Below, piece after piece: positions 41,712 through 49,527 of a DNA stretch of 52,657 bases (position 1 is its first letter; each line of letters opens with the position of its first letter). The position numbers and the translations under genes were made by a program. Location of the stretch: NCBI RefSeq assembly GCF_029937575.1, contig NZ_JAPYPS010000026.1, positions 1-52,657 of the forward strand, written 5' to 3'. Source of the DNA: Nocardioides sp. GTDB lineage: Bacteria; Actinomycetota; Actinomycetes; Propionibacteriales; Nocardioidaceae. The notes under the pieces were generated by a model. That model saw only the letters and a program-made list of their open reading frames with translations. It did no database searches and was not told where the DNA came from.

Positions 41712-42485
41712 ATGGCACCGAGCCAGACCCTGAGCGATGCGCGTCGCCGGGTCGAGACCGCGCGGCTGCTGTCGCGCGCTCGAGCGAGCAGGGGGGATGC
41801 GCGTGCCCGCTACGAGGACGACGTCATCCGACTGAACATGTCGGTCGCGGCTGACGTGGCCCGGCGCTACCACGGCCGCGGGATCCCGGCCGACGACATC
41901 AACCAGGTCGCCTTCCTCGGTCTCGTCAAGGCCGTGCGCGGTTTCGACCCGACCGTCGGCGACGACTTCCTCAGCTACGCCGTGCCGACGCTGCGCGGCG
42001 AGATTCGCCGCTACTTCCGCGACTCCGGCTGGACGATCCGTCCGCCGCGCTCGGTGCAGGAGATCCAGGCCCGCGTCGTCAGCGCCGAGGCCGAGCTGAC
42101 CCAGCGCCTGGGTCGCGGCCCGCGCCCGGCCGAGATCGCCGCACACCTCGACGTCTCCCTGCCGCTCGTGGTGGACGCCATGGCGGCCAGCGGCTGCTTC
42201 ACGCCGATGTCGCTCGATGCCTCCCGCAACGACGACGAGGCCAGCGAGTCGCCGGCCGACAAGATGGGCGACCTCGACCCGGCCTTCGCCAGCGCCGAGG
42301 CTCGCGTGGCGCTCGCTCCGTTGATGGCCACGCTCGACGAGCGCGACCGTCGCGTCATCGAGCTGCGCTACTTCGAGAACCGCACCCAGGCCCAGATCGG
42401 CGTCGAGGTCGGCGTCTCGCAGGAGCAGGTCTCGCGGCTGCTGAGCAGCATCCTGCTCAAGCTGCGCCGTCAGCTCGCTGCATAA
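41712..42485 (+). CDS. RNA polymerase sigma factor, SigB/SigF family
   Basis: A 257-residue group 3 sigma factor. Region 2 is complete (RLNMSVAADVARRYHGRGIPADDINQVAFLGLVKAVRGFDP, then LSYAVPTLRGEIRRYFRD). Region 3 (VQEIQARVVSAEAELTQRLGRGPRPAEIAAHL) and region 4 (DERDRRVIELRYFENRTQAQIGVEVGVSQEQVSRLL) follow. This is the SigB/SigF type used for general stress or development in actinobacteria, normally held by an anti-sigma kinase of the RsbW type. No such regulator is adjacent, so control may be transcriptional or by a distant partner. GGAGG lies 7 nt before ATG 41712. Confidence 0.92.
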   Translation: MAPSQTLSDARRRVETARLLSRARASRGDARARYEDDVIRLNMSVAADVARRYHGRGIPADDINQVAFLGLVKAVRGFDPTVGDDFLSYAVPTLRGEIRRYFRDSGWTIRPPRSVQEIQARVVSAEAELTQRLGRGPRPAEIAAHLDVSLPLVVDAMAASGCFTPMSLDASRNDDEASESPADKMGDLDPAFASAEARVALAPLMATLDERDRRVIELRYFENRTQAQIGVEVGVSQEQVSRLLSSILLKLRRQLAA

Positions 42486-42504
42486 GCCCGCCGACCGCCG
42501 ACCG

Positions 42505-43374
42505 TTACGGGAAGATCCGCGGCAGCTCGCTGGCCTTCCCGGTGAAGTGCGGCGTGCGCTTCTCCTTGAACGCCGCCACGCCCTCCTTGCCGTCGCCCAC
42601 GGACGTGTGCCACATCGCGAGGGAGTCCGACAGGTGCGCCTCGAGCGGGTGGTCGGCGGCGCCGTTGGCGTAGATCATCTGCTTGGCCAGGCCCAGCGCG
42701 ACGGGGGAGCGGTCCACCACGAAGGAGCGGGCCAGCTCGAGTGCCGCGGGTAGCAGCTCCTCCGGCTCGTGCACCGAGCGCACGAGGCGTCCCGCCAAGG
42801 CGTCCTCGGCGGTGAGGATGTCGGCGGAGTAGACCCACTCCAGCGCCTGCTGCACGCCGACGATGCGTGGCAGGAACCACGACGAGGCGGCTTCGGGCAC
42901 GATGCCGAGACGGCCGAAGACGAAGCCGATCCGCGCCTTGGTGGAGGCCAGACGGAGGTCCATGGCCAGGGTCATCGTCGCCCCGATACCGACCGCGGCG
43001 CCGTTGATCGCGGCGATCACGGGCTTGGGCAGGGCGTGGATGGCGAGCGTGACCTTGCCGCCGGTGTCGCGCACCCCGTCGGCGTACGCCGGGTCCTCGA
43101 AGTGCTCGCGCAGCGACTCCGGGGTGGGGTCGAGGCTCTCGTCGAGGCCGAAGACGTTGCCCTGGGCGGAGAGGTCCATCCCGGCACAGAACGCCCGGCC
43201 GGAGCCGGTGACCACGACAGCACGGACCGCGTCGTCGCGGGCATCGGTGGTGAAGACCTGCAACAGCTCGCGCGCCATCACCAGGTCGAAGGCGTTCAGG
43301 GCGTCCGGGCGCGAGAGGGTCAGCGTCGCGACGCCGTCGGCGTCCACGCTCCAGTCGAGGGTCTCGTAGGTCAC
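42505..43374 (-). CDS. Crotonase-fold enoyl-CoA hydratase/isomerase
   Basis: A 289-residue protein of the crotonase superfamily. It has LSRPDALNAFD, the oxyanion-hole blocks SGRAFCAGMDLSA and ALPKPVIAAINGAAVGIG, and GRLGIVPEAASSWFLPRIVG. The first catalytic Glu of enoyl-CoA hydratase (in GGGxELA) is replaced (GIGATMTLA), while a Glu is present in VPEAASSW at the place used by ECI2-type enoyl-CoA isomerases. It may therefore be an isomerase or another crotonase activity rather than a hydratase. GTG 43374 is the start. It stands alone between the sigma gene and an LCP gene. Confidence 0.88.
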   Translation of the reverse strand: MTYETLDWSVDADGVATLTLSRPDALNAFDLVMARELLQVFTTDARDDAVRAVVVTGSGRAFCAGMDLSAQGNVFGLDESLDPTPESLREHFEDPAYADGVRDTGGKVTLAIHALPKPVIAAINGAAVGIGATMTLAMDLRLASTKARIGFVFGRLGIVPEAASSWFLPRIVGVQQALEWVYSADILTAEDALAGRLVRSVHEPEELLPAALELARSFVVDRSPVALGLAKQMIYANGAADHPLEAHLSDSLAMWHTSVGDGKEGVAAFKEKRTPHFTGKASELPRIFP

Positions 43375-43423
43375 GATGTCTGCTTTCTGCTCAGGCCCGT
43401 TCAGGACCGTCGGGTGTTGTCGG

Positions 43424-44653
43424 TCAGCGGGCGATGCCGTTGCCGGTGCACTGGTTCTTGGTGATGTCGTCGGTGCGGTCCTCGATGATGGCCTCGAAGA
43501 GCGGTCCGGCCCGGTCGAGGTCCCAGAAGTTGGCCGAGGTGTCGGTGACGGGCATCGTGCAGGTCAGTTGCACCCGACTCATGCTGAGCGCCCAACGGCT
43601 GGCGTCGACCTTGCTGGTGCCCTCCCCGAAGACGAAGAACCGGGGCACGGCCTTGTTCAGCTTCCACCAGCGGACGGGGTTGAGCACCGTCCACGGCGAG
43701 AGCACCTTGTCGCCGATGGCGGCCACGACCTCGCGCTGGCGGCGGACCCGCTCCAGGTCGCCGAACTGGGAGAACTTCCGAGAGCGGGAGTAGCCGAGGG
43801 CCTGGGCTCCGTCGAGGGTCTGACGACCCTTCTTGATGTTGATCCCCGCGAACTTGTCGTTGAGTCGCTCCTTGGCGTTGACCTCGATGCCGCCGACCGC
43901 GTCGACGACGTCAGCAACGCCGCCGAGCCCGATCTCGACATACTTGTCCACGCGGATGCCGGTCTCGTCCTCGATGATCTGAGTCAGCAGGGGGACGCCA
44001 CCCCGGGCGTAGGCGGCGTTGATCTTGGTGACGCCGTACGCCCCGGAGTCGGTCACCGTGTCGCGAGGGATCGACAGCAGGACGTTGGGCCCGTCGCCGG
44101 TGTGCAGCAGCATGATCGTGTCGGTGAGCTCGCTGGCGGGGTTGCCGGTGGTCAGCCGCCTGCGCTCCTCGGCGCTCAGGTCGGCCCGGGAGTCGCTGCC
44201 GACCAGGAGGTACGTCGTGCCGTCCTGCTCGGCCGGGCGGGAGCCGTCGGGCTCGAAGGCGACCTGGTCGGAGCTGCTCCACGTCACGAAGGGGACGGCC
44301 ACGGTGTAGACCACGAACAGCAGGATCACGAGCAGGACGGTGCGGATGTAGAACCGCGGGCGGCGAAGCCGACGGGACCAGAAGCCGTCGCCAGAGCGGC
44401 CCGGGGGCGGCCCGGGCGCCGGCGTGGGCGCGGGTGTCGGCGCGGGAGCCGGGGGTCGCGGGGGAGTGACTGCCGGTCGTACGGCGGTCGGTTCCGGTGG
44501 CCGGTAGCCGTCGGGACGCGGCTGCACCGGGATCCGCTCGGTGACCTCGGCGCCGTCCTGCGGCTGCTCGTCGTCGGAGCGACCCTTGCCGTAGAGCCAG
44601 CCGAAGGGCGTCCCCTCCCCGGGGCCGCCGTTCGCGGGTCGGTCGCCTGCCAT
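43424..44653 (-). CDS. LytR-CpsA-Psr (LCP) family glycopolymer-peptidoglycan ligase
   Basis: A 409-residue protein. The cytosolic N-terminus is long and Pro-rich (residues 1-100, ending PPGRSGDGFWSRRLRRPRFYIR). One membrane helix (VLLVILLFVVYTVAVPFV) puts the LCP domain outside. That domain shows TYLLVGSDSRAD, ASELTDTIMLLHTG, LLSIPRDTVTD, TKINAAYARGG, VDAVGGIEVNA and ALGYSRSRKFSQFGDLERVRRQREVV, including the Arg/Asp residues for polyprenyl-pyrophosphate. LCP enzymes join teichoic acids, arabinogalactan or capsule to peptidoglycan. ATG 44653 has TAGCGT 7 nt upstream, which rejects the much longer open frame. Confidence 0.92.
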   Translation of the reverse strand: MAGDRPANGGPGEGTPFGWLYGKGRSDDEQPQDGAEVTERIPVQPRPDGYRPPEPTAVRPAVTPPRPPAPAPTPAPTPAPGPPPGRSGDGFWSRRLRRPRFYIRTVLLVILLFVVYTVAVPFVTWSSSDQVAFEPDGSRPAEQDGTTYLLVGSDSRADLSAEERRRLTTGNPASELTDTIMLLHTGDGPNVLLSIPRDTVTDSGAYGVTKINAAYARGGVPLLTQIIEDETGIRVDKYVEIGLGGVADVVDAVGGIEVNAKERLNDKFAGINIKKGRQTLDGAQALGYSRSRKFSQFGDLERVRRQREVVAAIGDKVLSPWTVLNPVRWWKLNKAVPRFFVFGEGTSKVDASRWALSMSRVQLTCTMPVTDTSANFWDLDRAGPLFEAIIEDRTDDITKNQCTGNGIAR

Positions 44654-44666
44654 GACCCAGACGCTA
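44654..44666 (-). promoter_or_regulatory. Leaderless promoter -10 for the LCP gene
   Basis: TAGCGT (44666 to 44661, minus strand), 7 nt, ATG 44653. Confidence 0.5.
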
Positions 44667-44836
44667 CCGTGCCCCGCCGCACGGGGACCGGCCAGGACGC
44701 GTCCACGTGGACCCGGAGGGCCTGCCCGGCGCGTCGGGACGGCTGTGACGGGTGTGACTGGTGATACTGAACCGCGAGGCCACCGACCGGTTCCTCGACG
44801 TTCTGCTTCCTTCCCCCAGCAGAAAGTGATCCACCG

Positions 44837-46270
44837 ATGTCTCCCGTTTCGGAGCGAGCCGCCCAGGTGCGGTTCCGCCGAGCCCTCTCGCTGATGGCGA
44901 TGACCCTGATCGCCCCGGGCTCGGCCCAGCTGGTCGCCGGCAACCGTCGCATCGGCACGGTGGCCTTCCGGATCTGGCTCGGCCTGCTCGCCGTCGGGCT
45001 GGCCACGGTGGTCGCTCTCGTGGCCGACCGCGGCCTTGCGCTCACCCTGGCCTTCAACACCTCGCTCCTCCTGCTCGTCAAGCTGGTGCTCTTCGCCCTG
45101 GCCATCGGCTGGGCAGCGCTCTTCGTCGACGCCTGGCGCATCGGAGCGCCGCTCAGCTACGGGCTGCGCCACCGACGCGCGTCGGTGGCGGTCAACGGGC
45201 TGTTGTGCTTCGGGGTCGCCGGGACACTGCTCTTCGGCGCGCACCTGGTCGGTGTCCAGCGCGACCTGACGCTCGCCCTGTCCGGCAGCGGTGGCTCGAG
45301 CTCTGCCCACGACGGCCGGATCAACGTGCTGCTCATGGGCGGTGACTCCGGCGACGGTCGGTGGGGCCTGCGCCCGGACTCGATGAACATCGCCTCCATC
45401 GACGTCGAGACCGGACGCACCGTCCTGGTCGCCCTGCCGCGCAACATGGCCCAGTTCCCCTTCAAGGAGGGGTCCGTGATGGCCGAGCAGTTCCCGCAGG
45501 GCTTCGACTGCGACGGGTGCTACCTCAACGGGGTCAGCACCTGGGCCCAGGACCACACCGACCTCTTCCCGGACTCGGACAACCCGGGCGTCGACGCCAC
45601 GATCATGGGTATCGAGGGGATCACCGGGCTGAGCATCAACTACTGGGCGATGGTCAACCTCCAGGGCTTCAAGGACCTCGTCAACGCCGTCGGCGGCGTC
45701 ACCCTCACGGTGCGTCAGCCCATCCCGGTCGGCGGGCTGGGCAGCGACGTCACCGGCTACATCGACCCTGGCACGCGCAAGCTCGACGGGTTCGAGACCC
45801 TCTGGTACGCCCGGGCCCGTGAGGGATCCGACGACTACTCCAGGATGGCGCGGCAGAAGTGCGTGATGAGCGCGATGCTCTCGCAGGTCAGCCCCCAGAA
45901 GGTCGTCACCAACTTCGCCTCGCTGGCCAAGGCCTCGGCCGCGATGATCTCGACCAACATCCCCGCCGGCGACTTCGACACCCTGGCCGAGCTGGCGCTC
46001 AAGGCTCGGGGTCAGAAGATCTCCACGCTCTCGCTGGTCCCGCCGATGATCAACACCGGGGACCCCGACATCGACCTGGTCCAGAGCAAGGTCGCCGAGG
46101 CGATCGACCGCGCGGAGGGCAACGCCCCCGCGGCGCCTGCGCCCTCGACGAAGAAGGCCAAGAAGAAGCAGGCGCCGAGCACCGGCGATGCTGTCACGGG
46201 CGGCTCCATCGGCAGCCTCAGCGAGGGCTACGCGGCCAACCAGGCCGACGACCTCAGCGCCTCCTGCTGA
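44837..46270 (+). CDS. LCP family protein with multi-helix N-terminus
   Basis: A 477-residue second LCP protein, divergent from the first. The N-terminal 155 residues hold about four hydrophobic helices (MAMTLIAPGSAQLVAG, IWLGLLAVGLATVVALVAD and others), unlike the single-helix partner. The outside LCP domain has INVLLMGGDSGDGRWGLRPDSM, VLVALPRNMAQFPF, YWAMVNLQGFKDLVNAVGGV and LWYARAREGSDDYSRMARQKCVM. The tail is Lys/Ala-rich. A pair of LCP genes next to galactan genes suggests glycopolymer attachment to the wall. There is no clear Shine-Dalgarno sequence; GATACT at about 44763 may be a -10. Confidence 0.9.
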   Translation: MSPVSERAAQVRFRRALSLMAMTLIAPGSAQLVAGNRRIGTVAFRIWLGLLAVGLATVVALVADRGLALTLAFNTSLLLLVKLVLFALAIGWAALFVDAWRIGAPLSYGLRHRRASVAVNGLLCFGVAGTLLFGAHLVGVQRDLTLALSGSGGSSSAHDGRINVLLMGGDSGDGRWGLRPDSMNIASIDVETGRTVLVALPRNMAQFPFKEGSVMAEQFPQGFDCDGCYLNGVSTWAQDHTDLFPDSDNPGVDATIMGIEGITGLSINYWAMVNLQGFKDLVNAVGGVTLTVRQPIPVGGLGSDVTGYIDPGTRKLDGFETLWYARAREGSDDYSRMARQKCVMSAMLSQVSPQKVVTNFASLAKASAAMISTNIPAGDFDTLAELALKARGQKISTLSLVPPMINTGDPDIDLVQSKVAEAIDRAEGNAPAAPAPSTKKAKKKQAPSTGDAVTGGSIGSLSEGYAANQADDLSASC

Positions 46271-46341
46271 GCCTGTGGAGAGGAGCCGCAGCCGAGGTGC
46301 GGTCTGAAGCATCCTGGTCGACGTGACCGACAGGAGGCATC

Positions 46342-46890
46342 ATGGGGCAGGTGACGACACTTCCGCGGGGACGGGACTTCACCCCGGCGGACCTCGCGGC
46401 GATGCCGGATGACGGCAACCGCTACGAGCTCATCGACGGAGCGCTCATCGTGACACCGTCGCCGCGCCTCCCGCACCAGAGCGTCGTGGGGGAGTTGTAC
46501 GTCGTGCTCCGTGCGGGTTGCCCGGACGACCTCCGGGTCTACCTCGCTCCGCTGGACGTCACGCTCTCCAGCGACACCGTCACCCAGCCCGACCTGCTCG
46601 TGACCACCGCAGGGCAGGCGACTGGCGAGGTGCACGTGGGCGTGCCGGTGCTGGCCGTCGAGGTGCTGTCGCCGAGCACGCGCCACATCGACCTCGGACT
46701 CAAGCGCAGCCGGTACGAGGTGGCGGGCTGCCGCTCGTACTGGGTGATCGACCCCGATGGGCCGACCCTGCGTGCGTGGGAGCTCGAGGACGGCGCCTAC
46801 CGCGAGGTGGCGTCGGCGACCGGGGGCGATGCGGTGGCGCTCCGACTTCCGTTCCCGGTGCGGATCGTGCCGAGCGACCTGGTCCGGTGA
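46342..46890 (+). CDS. Uma2 family (DUF820) PD-(D/E)XK nuclease-fold protein
   Basis: A 182-residue protein with the Uma2 layout: FTPADLAAMPDDGNRYELIDGALIV, then QPDLLV (metal Asp), VLAVEVLSPSTRHIDLGLKRSRYEVAG (Glu and Lys of the PD-(D/E)XK core) and SYWVIDPDGPTL. This fold belongs to restriction-like endonucleases, but the role of Uma2 proteins is unknown; they are multicopy in actinobacteria and cyanobacteria. GGAGG lies 5 nt before ATG 46342. The next gene starts 4 nt after its stop. Confidence 0.9.
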   Translation: MGQVTTLPRGRDFTPADLAAMPDDGNRYELIDGALIVTPSPRLPHQSVVGELYVVLRAGCPDDLRVYLAPLDVTLSSDTVTQPDLLVTTAGQATGEVHVGVPVLAVEVLSPSTRHIDLGLKRSRYEVAGCRSYWVIDPDGPTLRAWELEDGAYREVASATGGDAVALRLPFPVRIVPSDLVR

Positions 46891-46894
46891 CGTC

Positions 46895-47800
46895 GTGACA
46901 AGGCCCGAGTGGTTGCCGGACAAAGCAGTACGCCGTCCCCGACCCGGCAGTGGGATCCTGATCCTGATCGGTGTCCTGGTCGCCACCGTCGTCGGGGGCG
47001 CGGCGCTCTGGGCGGCGACGGGTCGTCCGCCCGCGACCGGTGGCCTCGCGCCACCGGCGACGGCGACGGCGTACGACGGTCCACTCGCAGCGCCCGGCCG
47101 TCTCGGCGCGGCCGGACGTGCCGTCGAGTGTCTGCATCCACCGAGCGGCAGCAACCGATCCGCGGACGTCTACGCCGGTGGTGCGACGAGCAGCACGGCG
47201 CAGGGTGCGGTCGACACCGCGTTCTCCGAGGGCCTGTTCCTGGACATGCCGCGCGTGGACCTGGCTGTGGCCGCGACCGAGCCCGACCGTGAGCTGTTCA
47301 CCTACGAGGTCGACGGAAGTGTGCTCCTCGCCGTCGTCGTCCGCAACGGTCCGGCCTCTCCGGGAGCCGGAGGCGACGGCTGGTACGTCGAGACCGTCGC
47401 CCGGTGCGACTTCTCGGAGTTCCCCGAGGCGGACGCTCAGCTGGACGGCCTCGTCGACTACGGCGTGTGGGCGGACGACGAGGGCACCACGGTTCCGGTC
47501 AGCCGGATCTACTCCACCCCGGGTCCGGAGCACTGCGACTGGCAGGACATGACGTTCCTCGTCGTCGGCGAGGGGGAGCGGCGCGGAGCGCAGGTCTACG
47601 TCGAGGCGCCGATCGTCGAGCTGCGCGACTACATGTCGGGGACCTTCCTCACCGACATCAGGCTCCCGAACGATGCGATCGACACCGGTTGGCAGCGGGA
47701 CGGTCGTCACCTCTGGCTCTCACCCGACGACCGGTACGCCTATGTGGGATCGAGCTCGTCCGTCGACGGGTGGCCGCGGTTCGACGCCGGCTGTGCCTGA
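46895..47800 (+). CDS. Unknown membrane-anchored exported protein
   Basis: A 301-residue protein. A basic N-terminus (KAVRRPRPGSG) is followed by one hydrophobic helix (ILILIGVLVATVVGGAALWAA, about residues 21-41), so the rest is expected outside. The outer domain is acidic, with four Cys (CLHPPSG, ARCDFSEF, EHCDWQDM and the final GCA) able to form two disulfides. No catalytic motif or known family is recognised. GTG 46895 is 4 nt after the Uma2 stop, so the two may share a transcript. It ends 15 bp from the convergent phosphatase gene. Confidence 0.6.
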   Translation: MTRPEWLPDKAVRRPRPGSGILILIGVLVATVVGGAALWAATGRPPATGGLAPPATATAYDGPLAAPGRLGAAGRAVECLHPPSGSNRSADVYAGGATSSTAQGAVDTAFSEGLFLDMPRVDLAVAATEPDRELFTYEVDGSVLLAVVVRNGPASPGAGGDGWYVETVARCDFSEFPEADAQLDGLVDYGVWADDEGTTVPVSRIYSTPGPEHCDWQDMTFLVVGEGERRGAQVYVEAPIVELRDYMSGTFLTDIRLPNDAIDTGWQRDGRHLWLSPDDRYAYVGSSSSVDGWPRFDAGCA

Positions 47801-47815
47801 CCTGGGTCCGGCCTA

Positions 47816-48589
47816 CTAGAAGCTCGCCCAGCCCGCCTGCGCGGCGTCGTACGTCGTGGCGTCGACCGCCGCGACCATCCCGTCGCGGCTCTCGTGCCGG
47901 GGGTCGTAGGCCTCGCCGTGCAGGGTGCCGACCGTGCCTCCGGCCTCGCCGACGAGCAGCGCTCCGGGGGCGTGGTCCCAGGGCTTCGTGCCGGCGTAGA
48001 GCAGGTACTCGACGTCGCCCTCGACCAGGTGCGGGAAGTCGATGCCGCAGCTGGCCCAGGTCAGGGTGAGCTCCGGGTGGTCGCCGACGCGTCGTCCCAC
48101 CCACGTGCGCCGTGACGTGCGACCGCGGGGGGAGCCCGACACCGGGCCGACCGAGAGCCGGGTGCCGTTGCACCACGCGCCGGCACCGAGCTCGGCGACG
48201 TAGGCCCGCTGGTGCTGCGGCTGCCAGATCCACGACCGGACCACGAGGCCGTCGCGCAGCTCGGCGGCCATCACCGCGTGGTCGGGCGAGCCGTGGACGA
48301 AGTTCTTGGTGCCGTCGACGGGGTCGACGGTGAAGCCGTGCGGTGCCACGGCGAAGCGGTCGAGCAGGGTGGGATCGGCGGCGGTCGCCTCCTCCCCGAG
48401 GACGACGGTCTCGGGGTAGGCGGCCTGCAGAGCCTCGGTGATCAGCACCTCGGCCTCGTGGTCGGCCACGGTCACGAGGTCGCCGGGATTCTTCTCGTGC
48501 ACCTCGCCCTCGTCGAGGGACCGGAATCGCGGGGTGATCACCTCGGCCGCCACGTCCTGCAACAGGGTGGTGATCGCGTCGGTGTCCAC
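47816..48589 (-). CDS. Inositol monophosphatase family phosphatase
   Basis: A 257-residue Mg-dependent phosphatase. It has the metal motif VLGEEA with Glu, FTVDPVDGTKNFVHG (the DPxDGT core), and the C-terminal KPWDHAPGALLVGEAGGTVG (WD-x2-AG-like). Members act on inositol-1-phosphate, histidinol phosphate or PAP, and the exact substrate is not clear here. If PAP is the substrate, it would link to the sulfotransferase at 13 kb, but that is speculation. GTG 48589 has TACGGT 6 nt upstream. It is divergent from the GT2 gene with only 23 bp between start codons. Confidence 0.9.
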   Translation of the reverse strand: MDTDAITTLLQDVAAEVITPRFRSLDEGEVHEKNPGDLVTVADHEAEVLITEALQAAYPETVVLGEEATAADPTLLDRFAVAPHGFTVDPVDGTKNFVHGSPDHAVMAAELRDGLVVRSWIWQPQHQRAYVAELGAGAWCNGTRLSVGPVSGSPRGRTSRRTWVGRRVGDHPELTLTWASCGIDFPHLVEGDVEYLLYAGTKPWDHAPGALLVGEAGGTVGTLHGEAYDPRHESRDGMVAAVDATTYDAAQAGWASF

Positions 48590-48601
48590 GGGACCACCGT
48601 A
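48590..48601 (-). promoter_or_regulatory. Leaderless promoter -10 for the IMPase-family gene
   Basis: TACGGT (48601 to 48596, minus strand), 6 nt, GTG 48589. Its TA is shared with the plus-strand -10 at 48600. Confidence 0.55.
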
Positions 48602-48612
48602 GGGTGTGGTCC
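48600..48612 (+). promoter_or_regulatory. Leaderless promoter -10 for the GT2 gene
   Basis: TAGGGT (48600-48605), 7 nt, GTG 48613. It chooses GTG 48613 over GTG 48604. The box overlaps the opposite-strand -10 at its TA. Confidence 0.55.
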
Positions 48613-49527
48613 GTGCACGTGGCGGCGGTGGTGGTGACCTACAACCGCCTGAGCCTCCTGCAACGCTTGGTGGAGCGCCTCCGCGAGGTCGACCCGGCCA
48701 CCGGGTTGACCGAGATCCTCGTCGTCGACAACGCCTCGACCGACGGGACCGGTGCCTGGCTCGCGGCCCAGAGCGACCTCGTCTCGCAGACGCTGGCGAC
48801 CAACAGCGGCGGTGCGGGGGGCTTCGACGTCGGGCTCGCCTGGGCGATGGAGCGCGGAGCCGACCTCGCCTGGATGATGGACGACGACGGCGTGCCGGCT
48901 CCGGACTGCCTCACGAGGCTCCTCGAGCACGAGGACCTCGACTTCTGGGGCCCGGCCGTGCTGGCCGAGGGCGACCCCGGACGGCTCTGCTTCCCCATCC
49001 GGCTCCCGGGCGGGACCCGCGTGGTGCACGCGATGAGCGAGGTCGAGGCCGCGGCCCGCGACGTCGATGGCCCGGGCCTGATCCCCGGGGTCGTGATCCC
49101 GTTCAACGGAGTGCTGGTCACCCGCGCCCTGGTCGAGCGGATCGGGACCCCCCGGGCGGAGTTCTTCATCTGGGGTGACGACGTCGAGTACCTCTGGCGC
49201 GCCGAGCGGGCCGGGGCCAGGATCGCGACCGTGGTCGACGCCCACTTCGCGCACCCGGCGACCGACGACCTCGGCACCCCGATGATGTTCGGGCGCACGA
49301 CGTACAACCACACGCCGAGCGACCTCAAGCACTACTGCATGGCCCGCAACAACACCCTCAACCTGCGCGACTACCGGGGCTGGCTCTTCGTGCTGATGTT
49401 CTGGGTCAAGACCCTCTGGTTCTACCTCGTCACCCACCGGGAGCCCCGGCGCGTGGCCCTGAGTGCTCGGGCGGCGTACGCCGGGTTGCGCGGCGACTTC
49501 AGCGGTCACCGCAGGTACCTCCGATGA
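48613..49527 (+). CDS. GT2 glycosyltransferase, GlfT1-like galactofuranosyltransferase candidate
   Basis: A 304-residue GT-A enzyme. It has VVVTYNRLSLLQRLV, ILVVDNASTDGT, NSGGAGGFDVGL and the DXD-type MMDDDGVPAPD. The C-terminal part has FIWGDDVEYLWRAERAGARI (catalytic Asp region) and a hydrophobic LFVLMFWVKTLWFYLV stretch for membrane contact. The NSGGAGGF and MMDDD patterns are like those of GlfT galactofuranosyltransferases, and UDP-galactopyranose mutase is 3 kb away. It is coupled to the next GT2 gene by an ATGA overlap (49524-49527). Confidence 0.82.
   Translation: MHVAAVVVTYNRLSLLQRLVERLREVDPATGLTEILVVDNASTDGTGAWLAAQSDLVSQTLATNSGGAGGFDVGLAWAMERGADLAWMMDDDGVPAPDCLTRLLEHEDLDFWGPAVLAEGDPGRLCFPIRLPGGTRVVHAMSEVEAAARDVDGPGLIPGVVIPFNGVLVTRALVERIGTPRAEFFIWGDDVEYLWRAERAGARIATVVDAHFAHPATDDLGTPMMFGRTTYNHTPSDLKHYCMARNNTLNLRDYRGWLFVLMFWVKTLWFYLVTHREPRRVALSARAAYAGLRGDFSGHRRYLR

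Noticed and set aside
43424..46312. A 962-codon minus-strand frame ending in the LCP gene
   Set aside because: The extra 550 residues are antisense to the second LCP gene with shadow composition. The -10 box 7 nt before ATG 44653 and the LCP domain layout support the short form.
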